Shown: positions 54,614 through 62,455 of the stretch, piece by piece
How the letters are laid out: the number at the start of each line of letters is the position of its first letter
How positions within the stretch are numbered: position 1 is the stretch's first letter
NCBI RefSeq assembly: GCF_023638035.1
Contig: NZ_JAKRVX010000007.1
Location: forward strand, 62,001-126,000
Length of the DNA stretch: 64,000 nt
Direction of reading: 5' to 3'
Source: Natronocalculus amylovorans
GTDB taxonomy: Archaea > Halobacteriota > Halobacteria > Halobacteriales > Haloferacaceae
Position numbers and translations under genes: made by a program
The notes under the pieces: model-generated
Told to the model about the DNA's origin: nothing
What the model saw: the letters and a program-made list of their open reading frames with translations, nothing else
Database searches by the model: none

Positions 54614-54892
54614 TTATTCGATCAAATTCTTCGCGCGGATCTCATCCCATAGCTGCTCGCCATGGTCAGTGATTCCGTAGACACGTCCTTTTTTCCGATT
54701 TTCGGGCACAAGGAGCTCGACCAACGTTCGATCGCGTAGTCGGCCAAGTGCTCTGGAAACGTGTGTAATTCCAATCCCGGAATCTTCGGCGATCCGAGAC
54801 GGAGTTGCAGGCCCATCAGAGAGCCGCTGTAGAACAGCGATTCGGTACTGAGAGCTAATCACGAATCCAATTTCGTCCCAATCTTCGGTCAT
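54614..54892 (-). CDS. Winged-helix transcriptional regulator
   Basis: A 92-residue winged-helix protein: ISSQYRIAVLQRLSDGPATPSRIAEDSGIGITHVSRALGRLRDRTLVELLVP, then a wing of KKGRVYGITDHGEQLWDEI. The arrangement fits the ArsR/MarR-like group with no extra domain. No metal site is visible (no Cys, no His cluster). It may control the adjacent 41-residue gene, the glycan genes or itself; no repeat was identified near its start. Confidence 0.85.
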   Translation of the reverse strand: MTEDWDEIGFVISSQYRIAVLQRLSDGPATPSRIAEDSGIGITHVSRALGRLRDRTLVELLVPENRKKGRVYGITDHGEQLWDEIRAKNLIE

Positions 54893-55147
54893 ACGTGCCT
54901 CCGATGTGTGGTGCGCATATACTGTATCATAGTCTCCTCGTCTGGGTCAAATCCCAGTTTTCGTGTACCGGCTGTGTACCGAATGAATGAATCATTGTAC
55001 ACAGCCGTTATACAAGTAATCCGCCCGTGGGCTTATGAGCATGACGATAGTCAAGGTTACGGGACAATCATATACGGATACATAATGAGTGCGGGAAAGT
55101 GACGATTTTGCTATGGCAGCGAGAGACATATTCACGATATGGATTGT

Positions 55148-55158
55148 ATAACAAAGCC
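55148..55158 (+). promoter_or_regulatory. ATAACAAAGCC motif before zinc-finger gene
   Basis: Lies 22-33 bases before the ATG at 55181, close to a TATA-box position, and so favours that start over the one at 55139. Confidence 0.4.
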
Positions 55159-55180
55159 AGTGTACTGGTTGGAAACCTGC

Positions 55181-55369
55181 ATGGATGTGTTAGAACCAGA
55201 GACCAGAACATGGGACCGACGAGAAACGAAGCGCCAGTGTCAGAACTGCGGGAGCTATGTCACCCGTCAGTTTGTCCGCGTGTTTGGTGCAAATGACGGC
55301 GCATTGTATGGCTGTCTACACTGCTTGACGCTGAGAGACCTCCGAGAGGGTGGAGGAAAGAACGCATAG
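55181..55369 (+). CDS. Small zinc-finger protein (DUF7563-like)
   Basis: A 62-residue protein with two CxxC pairs: CQNCGSYVT and CLHCLTLRD, which should bind one zinc ion. The spacing matches DUF7563-type haloarchaeal proteins. No catalytic part is present; such proteins may be nucleic-acid-binding or adaptor modules. A start at 55139 is also open and would add 14 residues; the promoter motif at 55148 lies inside that extension. The gene is convergent with DUF7344. Confidence 0.72.
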   Translation: MDVLEPETRTWDRRETKRQCQNCGSYVTRQFVRVFGANDGALYGCLHCLTLRDLREGGGKNA

Positions 55370-55373
55370 CTGA

Positions 55374-55913
55374 TTACTCATTTTCGAACAGATCAAGCGG
55401 GAATTCGCCGCTTGATCGTGCAGTATGCAGATAATGAGCAACAGCAAGACCTGCAAGTGCAGCAAGAACGCCAACTCCAACAACAAATTGGAGTGATTCG
55501 CTTGCGGTGACAGTATTTACAGCAATAAACAGCGCGCCTCCTATAAGTACAAGAGCAAGGTAATATTGCTGCCATGGAATCTCTGACTCTTGTCTGAAGT
55601 AGTCGCCAATCTCAGTGGCACCACCAGACAATGTTACCAGACCAGACTCAGAATCGTAGTCAATTGCACCTGCATCTTGGAGCTTTGGAATATGTGTCTG
55701 ATAAAGCGAGACGTATGTTCGTTTTCGTTGCTGGCTCGTGAGCTCGTCGACCGGGATATCGTTTTCCGTCGCTGCGATCTGTGCTGCAAGCTCACTCAAA
55801 CTTACTGGACCATCGGCTCGCTTGAGATAATGGAGGACAAAACGGCGGCGCGAGTTGCTGAGGAGGTCAAATACGACATCTCGGGACAACGGGCTGTGTT
55901 GTTGTTCAGACAT
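55374..55913 (-). CDS. DUF7344-type winged-helix protein with two helices
   Basis: A 179-residue protein. The N-terminal half (about 12-105) is a winged-helix DUF7344-type domain (VFDLLSNSRRRFVLHYLKRADGPVSLSELA; YVSLYQTHIPKLQDAGAIDYD). Two membrane helices (about 115-135 and 138-160) follow, then a short tail. DUF7344 proteins in haloarchaea often accompany surface glycan genes and may regulate them from the membrane. A GTGAAC-N8-GTTCAC inverted repeat lies about 40-60 bases upstream. Confidence 0.85.
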   Translation of the reverse strand: MSEQQHSPLSRDVVFDLLSNSRRRFVLHYLKRADGPVSLSELAAQIAATENDIPVDELTSQQRKRTYVSLYQTHIPKLQDAGAIDYDSESGLVTLSGGATEIGDYFRQESEIPWQQYYLALVLIGGALFIAVNTVTASESLQFVVGVGVLAALAGLAVAHYLHTARSSGEFPLDLFENE

Positions 55914-55953
55914 TCGAAATCATGTATTGGTTGATAGTTACCGACTGTTCAGC

Positions 55954-55973
55954 GTGAACACACGGAAGTTCAC
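55954..55973. promoter_or_regulatory. Inverted repeat GTGAAC-N8-GTTCAC
   Basis: Perfect 6-bp arms, 41 bases upstream of the DUF7344 start. Candidate operator for that gene, unlike the repeats of the metal island. Confidence 0.4.
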
Positions 55974-56192
55974 ATGTTCATTTCCATAGCCAGCACTTTG
56001 TTACACCTAAGTTAGCGATGCTAATGGATGGTTTGCAGGTGCCATCAATGGAGAAGGCAGTTCATTATAATAATTAATTATTGGTATGTGAGGCGGTGAT
56101 CAATAGGGCTGTATAGGCACAGTATCAGCTTCGGAACGGGTTCTGTACAATGAATGACAGACAGTTATTGCCAAATCGCGCGTATGCGAAGG

Positions 56193-56203
56193 ATAACAAA
56201 GCC
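56193..56203 (+). promoter_or_regulatory. ATAACAAAGCC motif before DUF1616 gene
   Basis: Ends 30 bases upstream of the ATG at 56234, which matches a TATA-box or upstream-activator position. Confidence 0.45.
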
Positions 56204-56233
56204 ACCCTACTGTGAGTATCAGGTGAGAAACGA

Positions 56234-57208
56234 ATGTCATCACAAGATTCAGCAAACAAAAACACCGGGCAGCCCGAGTCGGTCGGAACGCTGCCGATCG
56301 ATGTGGTGTTGCTTGTTGCGTTTACATTTTCGGCCCTCCTGCTGCTGATCGGAACCAGTTCGACAACCCTCCATACGTTGTTGATGATCCCGCTGCTGTT
56401 TTTTATTCCTGGCTACATGCTTGTCGCGACACTATTTCCACACAATGGAAATGTGTCCGGCGATGGAGTCAGGCTGACAACGGTAGAGCGAGTTGTGGTC
56501 TCATTTGGGATGAGTATTGCACTTATTCCATTGTTTGGTATCATCCTTGAGCTGCTACCTGTGAATGCGTTCGGCGGAACGTATCTACCAGCAGTGACAC
56601 TGTTCATTATTGTGTTTGGCCTGCTTGGAACGATTCAGCGAATCCGCCTATCACCAGGGGAGCGCTTTGTAATCTCGCTTCCGTCAATCCGAACACAACC
56701 GGATGGGAGTGAGCGATCGACACTGTATGTTGCAACGAGCATTCTCCTCATCGTGAGTATGGTCTTTGCAGTTGGAACGCTTGGGTTTGCACTTGCATCG
56801 TTTGAGTCCGGTGAGTCATACTCACAGCTGCACCTAACAACCAGTGACGAAACCGGACAACAGATACTCGATGGCTATCCAGACGCGGTTTCGCAAGGTG
56901 ATAGCATTCCGCTCACAGTTGGATTAGAAAACAGCGAACACGAGGGACAGTCCTATACGATCGTCATCGTTTCAGAACAGATGGTTGAAGAAGATGGTGA
57001 GTTAGAACAGATCGATGCAGAAGAGATTGCCCGTTTTGAGCCAACGGTAGAGGCAGGAGGACAATGGTCTGCACAACATGAGATCGATACAAACCGCGTC
57101 GGGTTGTTTAGATACAGCTACTATGTGTACACGGGGGATGTTCCGGAGGAACACAATAGTGAAGATGCATATCGACACACGTATGTGACAGTTGACGTGA
57201 CAGAGTAA
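56234..57208 (+). CDS. DUF1616 membrane protein
   Basis: A 324-residue protein with four N-terminal helices (about 17-37, 43-63, 85-105 and 110-130), a fifth at about 170-192, and a C-terminal external domain of beta strands (QLHLTTSDETGQQ; DSIPLTVGLENSEHEGQSYTIVIVSEQ). This is the DUF1616 architecture: the SSTTLHTLLMIPLLFFIPGYM segment is typical. DUF1616 proteins are found in archaeal surface-protein and glycosylation regions; molecular role unknown. It starts after an ATAACAAAGCC motif and precedes the sugar trio. Confidence 0.9.
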   Translation: MSSQDSANKNTGQPESVGTLPIDVVLLVAFTFSALLLLIGTSSTTLHTLLMIPLLFFIPGYMLVATLFPHNGNVSGDGVRLTTVERVVVSFGMSIALIPLFGIILELLPVNAFGGTYLPAVTLFIIVFGLLGTIQRIRLSPGERFVISLPSIRTQPDGSERSTLYVATSILLIVSMVFAVGTLGFALASFESGESYSQLHLTTSDETGQQILDGYPDAVSQGDSIPLTVGLENSEHEGQSYTIVIVSEQMVEEDGELEQIDAEEIARFEPTVEAGGQWSAQHEIDTNRVGLFRYSYYVYTGDVPEEHNSEDAYRHTYVTVDVTE

Positions 57209-57268
57209 GCAGTTGAATACTCACAGCGAGGTAAAGAAGTAAGAAGCTACCAATTCTCAATCATCTGT

Positions 57269-57278
57269 ATAACAAAGC
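57269..57278 (+). promoter_or_regulatory. ATAACAAAGC motif before aminotransferase operon
   Basis: Lies about 190 bases before the ATG at 57468, followed by 189 bases with no obvious gene. So either a long leader or a different element. Confidence 0.3.
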
Positions 57279-57467
57279 GACCAAACAGGAACACAACATG
57301 TGAGACGCTAGCGCAGGAAGCTGGCGGAGTATGTAGTGAGATTCTATGTCCATACCGTATTCACACAAATCATTGCTGAACCGCAAGGAGCATGGCCCCC
57401 AAATCAATGTTAGTCGAATCGCGTTCGGTCCCGTAGTAATGCAACAATCAAAAAACGGTGAAAACCA

Positions 57468-58631
57468 ATGAGTATTCCAATTGCAAACCCAGCAATTGGG
57501 TCTGAAGAGAGAAAACGCGTCGACGAAGTCCTCGAGAGCGGATATATTGCAGACGGTGACGTTGTCAGAGAGTTCGAAGACTCATTTTCCACCTTCTGTG
57601 GCGTTGAACACGGGGTTGCGACGTCAAATGGGACAACCGCGCTTGAGGTTGCGTTTCGAGCCCTTGGGTTAGGAGATGGGGATACAGTCCTCACAACACC
57701 ATTTTCGTTTATTGCAAGCGCAAATGCAATCCGACTCTGCGGTGCGACCGCAGAGTTTGCGGACATAGATCCAGAAACCTATACACTCGATCCTGATGCA
57801 ATTCGCGAAAAAATAGAAGAGTTGGATGGATCAGTTGATGCAATACTTGTTGTGCACTTGTATGGGCTTGCAGCGCCGATGGATGAGATCTCTGAAATTG
57901 CGGACGAACACGATCTTCTTGTCATTGAGGATGCCGCACAAGCACATGGCGCGATGATTGGTGAAACCAAAGTTGGCGGGTTTGGAGATGCTGCCTGTTT
58001 CTCCTTTTATCCAACAAAAAATATGACGACCGGAGAGGGTGGAATGGTTGTCACTGATACTGACGAAGTGGCAACACGCGCTCGTCGATATATCAATCAC
58101 GGCCGGGTTGGGACTTATAAACACAGTGAGGTCGGCAACAACTTCCGAATGACGAATATTGCAGCGGCGATCGGGCTTGCACAGCTCGATCGGCTGTCTG
58201 AGTTCAACGCTGCTCGCCGGATGAATGCGACTGCACTCACAGCAACGCTCCGTGAGATTGATATTGGTCGTCCTCCAGTCGTGCCAGAATCGCATACGCA
58301 TGTCTACCATCAGTACACCGTATGGGTTGAGAACCGTGATGCATTCGTGTCCTATTTGGATGATGCAGGAGTTGGAACCGGTGTCTACTACCCACTACCA
58401 ATTCATGAGCAGCCTGCCTACGATTCATATAATGGGTCATTCCCACATGCGGAAAGCGCAGCAGAGCATGTTGTATCCCTCCCTGTTCATCCACAGCTAA
58501 GCGAATCAGATCTTGATCGAATCTGTACAGTACTTCGTGCGTACGGACAGCTCAAAGCATCGGTTACTGAAGAGCTGACACCTGAGCGGCTACAGACAAT
58601 GCAAGCGGAGACAAACACAATGGAGGACTAA
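57468..58631 (+). CDS. DegT/DnrJ/EryC1/StrS-type sugar aminotransferase
   Basis: A 387-residue PLP enzyme. The PLP lysine is Lys184 in FSFYPTKNMTTGEGG, and the phosphate and cofactor region is at about 50-60 (TSNGTTALEVA) and 155-165 (VIEDAAQAHGA). It belongs to the sugar aminotransferases that put an amino group on a nucleotide-linked keto-sugar. Together with the next two genes it resembles the set WbpE, WbpB and WbpA used for UDP-2,3-diacetamido-uronic acids, but the acetyltransferase WbpD is not in view. The next gene starts after one base. Confidence 0.92.
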   Translation: MSIPIANPAIGSEERKRVDEVLESGYIADGDVVREFEDSFSTFCGVEHGVATSNGTTALEVAFRALGLGDGDTVLTTPFSFIASANAIRLCGATAEFADIDPETYTLDPDAIREKIEELDGSVDAILVVHLYGLAAPMDEISEIADEHDLLVIEDAAQAHGAMIGETKVGGFGDAACFSFYPTKNMTTGEGGMVVTDTDEVATRARRYINHGRVGTYKHSEVGNNFRMTNIAAAIGLAQLDRLSEFNAARRMNATALTATLREIDIGRPPVVPESHTHVYHQYTVWVENRDAFVSYLDDAGVGTGVYYPLPIHEQPAYDSYNGSFPHAESAAEHVVSLPVHPQLSESDLDRICTVLRAYGQLKASVTEELTPERLQTMQAETNTMED

Positions 58632-58632
58632 G

Positions 58633-59601
58633 ATGGTCGCAGAAACCCTTTCAGCAGGAGTAATTGGTGTTGGATCGATGGGCAGACATCACGCACGCGT
58701 TTATCACGAACTTCCCGATGTTATACTGTCGGGTGTTACAGATGTCGATTATGAGTCTGCCAAAACAGTCGCGGAAACATATCGGACGCGATCGAAGTCA
58801 GTTAGTGGACTGCTCCGAGACGTAGATTTGGTTTCAATTGCAGTCCCAACACAGTATCACTACCAAGCAGCAATGGAGGCGATAGAGGCAGGTGTCCACG
58901 TTCTTATTGAAAAACCAATTGCTGAGACTGCGACCCAAGCAAAAAAGCTAGTTCGTGCGGCAGAGAATGCGGGCGTCACACTGCAGGTCGGACATGTCGA
59001 ACGATTTAATCCGGCAGTACAGACGGTTATGGATATTATTCCAGAGTTAGAGATAATTGCGATCGATGCGCAGCGTCTTGGGCCACCAGTTGGACGTGAG
59101 ATCCAAGACAGTGCAGCGGTCGACCTAATGATTCATGATTTGGATATAATTACGTCACTCGTTGATGAGCCGGTCGAGACAGTTTCTGCAGCCGAAACAG
59201 CAGCAGAGCAGTATGTGACTGCAACGCTCACGTTTGAATCTGGAATTATTGGAACACTGACTGCGAGCCGAGTGACGCAACAAAAAGTGAGAGAGCTTTC
59301 AATCACGGCAAAGGAGTGTCGAGTGAATGTTGATTATGTCTCACAATCAGTGACGATCAGCCGGCAGTCGATACCGGAGTATGTCGAATCTGATGGCCAG
59401 GTGAAGTACCGGCATTCGAACGTGATCGAGCGGCCGACAGTCGAAAACGGTGAGCCGCTTCGGCATGAGCTTGAGTCATTCGTCTCTGCTATCAGGTCAA
59501 ACGGATCACCAGTAGTGAGCGGCGAAGATGGTCTCCGTGCGCTTTCGCTCGCACAGCGGGTTGAGAGCAACAGTCTACAAACAGTGGAGCAAGCACGATG
59601 A
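58633..59601 (+). CDS. Gfo/Idh/MocA-type oxidoreductase (WbpB-like)
   Basis: A 322-residue NAD(P)-dependent enzyme. The Rossmann motif GVIGVGSMGRHHARVY is at the N terminus, and the EKP motif (VLIEKPIAE) is at about 98-106. The C-terminal part follows the usual GFO_IDH_MocA fold with HDLDIITSL. WbpB-like enzymes oxidise the C3 position of UDP-sugars to allow transamination by the DegT partner, which precedes it by one base. The following dehydrogenase overlaps it by four bases. Confidence 0.9.
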   Translation: MVAETLSAGVIGVGSMGRHHARVYHELPDVILSGVTDVDYESAKTVAETYRTRSKSVSGLLRDVDLVSIAVPTQYHYQAAMEAIEAGVHVLIEKPIAETATQAKKLVRAAENAGVTLQVGHVERFNPAVQTVMDIIPELEIIAIDAQRLGPPVGREIQDSAAVDLMIHDLDIITSLVDEPVETVSAAETAAEQYVTATLTFESGIIGTLTASRVTQQKVRELSITAKECRVNVDYVSQSVTISRQSIPEYVESDGQVKYRHSNVIERPTVENGEPLRHELESFVSAIRSNGSPVVSGEDGLRALSLAQRVESNSLQTVEQAR

Positions 59602-60926
59602 GCGGTGCAAAGCTATACGGGCAAACCAATACCCACCGAATAAAACGACTCCTTGAACAGGGAGAGACACGAATTGCGGTGTATGGACTTGGCCCAACAG
59701 GACTTGCGATGAGCGTTATCACAGCAAGCTGTACAAAAAATGTGATCGGCGTTGAGCCGGATACTGCAATGGCCGATCGAATCGCAAAAGGCCACTGTAT
59801 CGATCGGGTTGATCCAACACTAAATAAATATGTTCGAAAAGCGGTGGGTGCAGGCGTGCTTAAAATCAGTACAAATACGGAAAATGTCGCAACGCATGCG
59901 GACGTCCATATTATTACAGCGCCAACAGGCGTCTACCAAGATGGAACGCCTGATCTCTCGCCGCTTAGAACGATACTTCGAGATATTGGAAACGGTCTCA
60001 CAACCGGTGATACCGTGCTTCTGGCCTCGATGGTGCCGCCGAAGACAACGATTGATCTGGTCTGTCCAATTCTGATGGAAGAAAGCGGGTTAGATGTCGA
60101 TACATTTGGTGTTGGTGTCTGTGCACTTTCACCAAAGCGGACGCTGAAAGCGATACGGAATGAGCCAGCGGTTATTTCTGGGATGGACGATGAAAGCGTT
60201 CGAGTTGTGAAGACAGTACTTGAATCGCTCACAATGAGCTCCGTGATTGATGGTTCCGATCCAACTGTGGTGGAGACAGTCGGGGTAACAGAGTTGGCAT
60301 ACCTGGAACTGCTCGATACGTTGACGACAGAGCTGGCGATTTATTCAGAAGAGCTTGGTGCTGGCATGGCAGATGTATGTGAATTACTTGCCAAGCGAAC
60401 ACATGGTTCAATTCCAGTTCCGGAGGTCGCAATACCAACTGACAGAGCGCTACACTTTTTATTGGATACGACTGCATCAAAGCCACAACCACTCCGTGCG
60501 GCGGTTAACACAAATGATGGATTGCCATCACAGCTTGCAGAGATTACACTTACAGAACTGCGTGAGTCTGGAAAGAAACCAACGGAATCGATCGCCCTCA
60601 TTTTGGGATTACCGTTCGATCGAGATATCTCCTCGCCGGAAGAAGCACACGTCTTCCGGCTTGCACGGACACTCGTCGGAAACGGTGTTGGTGTATTTGC
60701 TGCAGATCCTAGTGTGGAACCACCCGAATCGTTCAGGGACTACAAGATATCGCTCGCTGCAGTTGGAGACGCAAAGCCGGATGTGATTTTGTATCTCTCT
60801 GATAACCCCGCGTTTGAACGTATTGATTGGGGTGTGTTTGATGACCCTGTCATCATTGACCTCCGAGGAAAACTCTCTGCAGAATCAATCGACCATAGGG
60901 TTCGATCGATCGGTCGAAAACCGTAG
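59598..60926 (+). CDS. Divergent nucleotide-sugar dehydrogenase (WbpA/UGDH-like)
   Basis: A 442-residue protein with the fold of UDP-glucose/UDP-HexNAc 6-dehydrogenases: N-terminal NAD domain IAVYGLGPTGLAMSV (about 25-40), a second strand region GVEPDTAMADRI, IITAPTGVY and MVPPKTT, and a C-terminal domain SIALILGLPFDRD. The usual catalytic Cys in GxHCxxxD and the active-site Lys/Asn in the central helix are not at their expected places (positions read RALHFLLD and VTELAYLELL), so catalysis may differ or be lost. It overlaps the preceding gene by four bases. A role in making a uronic acid sugar is inferred from context. Confidence 0.8.
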   Translation: MSGAKLYGQTNTHRIKRLLEQGETRIAVYGLGPTGLAMSVITASCTKNVIGVEPDTAMADRIAKGHCIDRVDPTLNKYVRKAVGAGVLKISTNTENVATHADVHIITAPTGVYQDGTPDLSPLRTILRDIGNGLTTGDTVLLASMVPPKTTIDLVCPILMEESGLDVDTFGVGVCALSPKRTLKAIRNEPAVISGMDDESVRVVKTVLESLTMSSVIDGSDPTVVETVGVTELAYLELLDTLTTELAIYSEELGAGMADVCELLAKRTHGSIPVPEVAIPTDRALHFLLDTTASKPQPLRAAVNTNDGLPSQLAEITLTELRESGKKPTESIALILGLPFDRDISSPEEAHVFRLARTLVGNGVGVFAADPSVEPPESFRDYKISLAAVGDAKPDVILYLSDNPAFERIDWGVFDDPVIIDLRGKLSAESIDHRVRSIGRKP

Positions 60927-61381
60927 CAAGCAGACGAATTGAACGACACTCTACTGACGCCCGTATAAGAACAATCAATTTTGGAGATTCTATGAGAACC
61001 GAAGTCGTAACAGCCAACAATAGGAGAGCCAAAAGCGTAGCAGGTACGAGATAGTAAAACAGAACGGGTCAGTTGAAACCCTCAGAGAGTTACAGATATG
61101 TGTTATAATTCGACGATCTGAGTTTCTGTCTAACGTCTCAAATCCTATATATCGCTATACACACCCTCAGCAGGTTGTGCTGTCGTGTTTCAAAGCTCGG
61201 GAGAACACAACCTTCGAAGCGTGATTGGCTGTTGCGATCGGGAACCCATGCATCCGTCCTCAGTATCGCTGAAGACGAGATAGTACACCCACAGGGTTTT
61301 CTCACTGTGGGTTGTCTATTTAAATATGGGAACTCGATTACGCGTAGGTCCCCCACGTGATCCCGCTCACGGAACCGCCTC
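60927..61381. other. Intergenic region with hairpin and TATA-like site
   Basis: About 455 bases with no clear gene. A hairpin ACCCACAG-N10-CTGTGGGT is at 61287-61312, directly followed by TATTTAAATA at 61317-61326, an excellent TATA box for the membrane gene at 61382. A short CAGCA/TGCTG repeat is at 61168-61182. The last 250 bases look richer in G+C than the preceding operon. Confidence 0.5.
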
Positions 61382-62380
61382 ATGAGCATTAGTGGAAAAG
61401 TCAGCCAGTGGCGAGACTGGTTCCCGGTTCCGAACCGGTCCACAGGATTCGACCTCAAGCGGTGGGTTTTGCTGGAAGCACATCGATTGGCAGTGACAGG
61501 AGCGTTGCTGACATTCGTATTCTTGACGTTTATGCGGATCTCGACGATCTGGACCGTCGAAATGCAGGCACTCCTAACCGACACCCCGACCGTCCAGACG
61601 ATTCTCAATACATTCTTGAGCGGGATGATCCTCTTAGTTTCCATCGTTGTTTCGATCAACTCAATCGTCCTCTCGCACGAGATCACCTCGGTTCAAACCC
61701 AAGAGAACAGAATACGGGGGTCGGTAAACTTCCGTCGAGAACTTGGCGAACTGACCGATATCGATGAGAACCCATCCGATCCCTCGTCGTTTCTCCAAGC
61801 GATGTCCCACCTCATTAGTGCTCGTGCACAGAGACTCACGGGCGAGGTCGCTGGTCTCGAAGAGAACGTCATTGCAGATGTCGAAGAATATGTGAATTCG
61901 GTATCCGAGGCCACCGAACAGCTGGGGGCAGTCGAGGAGACATCCGGCGCGGAGTTCGCCGTTCTCTGAAAAGGGATCGATTTCGACTACGGGTCGTACA
62001 TCGAACGGTCGCGGACACTCAGTTCATCCTGTGACGTCTCGTCCGAATCGTTCGATGAACTCATCGAAGCGTTTGAACTTTTTGCCGTCGGGAAGGAGTA
62101 TTTCAAATCCCTCTATTACGCAAAAGAGGTATCGCAACTGTCCCAGACGCTGTTAATCGTCGCGCTCCCCGCGATCCTGTTCAATACCTCCGCAATTATT
62201 GCAATCAACGGAGGGGTCCTTCCCGACGTCACGGTTCTAGGCCTCCCATCACTGCAGACGTTTATTACAGTCGCGTTCACAATCTTGATCGCTCCGTACC
62301 TCGTGTTGACCGCGTATATGCTTCGACTGTCTACCGTCGCACAATTGACGGCATCAGCCGGGATATTCGCCCTGAAATAA
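61382..62380 (+). pseudogene. Membrane protein interrupted by one in-frame stop
   Basis: From ATG 61382 an open frame runs 195 codons to a TGA at 61967-61969, then continues in the same frame for 137 further codons to TAA at 62378-62380. Joined, the product would be 332 residues: two helices near 40-60 and 75-100, a coiled segment (RAQRLTGEVAGLEENV), then GIDFDYGSYIERSRTL and two more helices (LPAILFNTSAIIAI; AFTILIAPYLVLTAY). The second part continues coding-quality sequence, so a single nonsense change (TGG or CGA to TGA) explains it better than two genes. The family was not recognised. G+C-rich codons suggest transfer. Confidence 0.7.
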
Positions 62381-62455
62381 TGCATCTTGGGATCCCACTC
62401 AGTACGGATCGCTACAGAGACGACGGGGAGCCAGAATCAAAAAGAAAACGGGGAA

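Larger units (their letters stand above)
55914..56233. other. Intergenic region between DUF7344 and DUF1616 genes
   Basis: About 320 bases of divergent promoter region with no gene. It holds the GTGAAC/GTTCAC repeat (55954-55973), a very AT-rich stretch (56064-56083) and the ATAACAAAGCC motif (56193-56203). Nothing else recognised. Confidence 0.5.

Noticed and set aside
61382-62380. Selenocysteine readthrough at the TGA
   Set aside because: No selenocysteine machinery is expected in haloarchaea and no SECIS-like structure was seen; a nonsense mutation is simpler.
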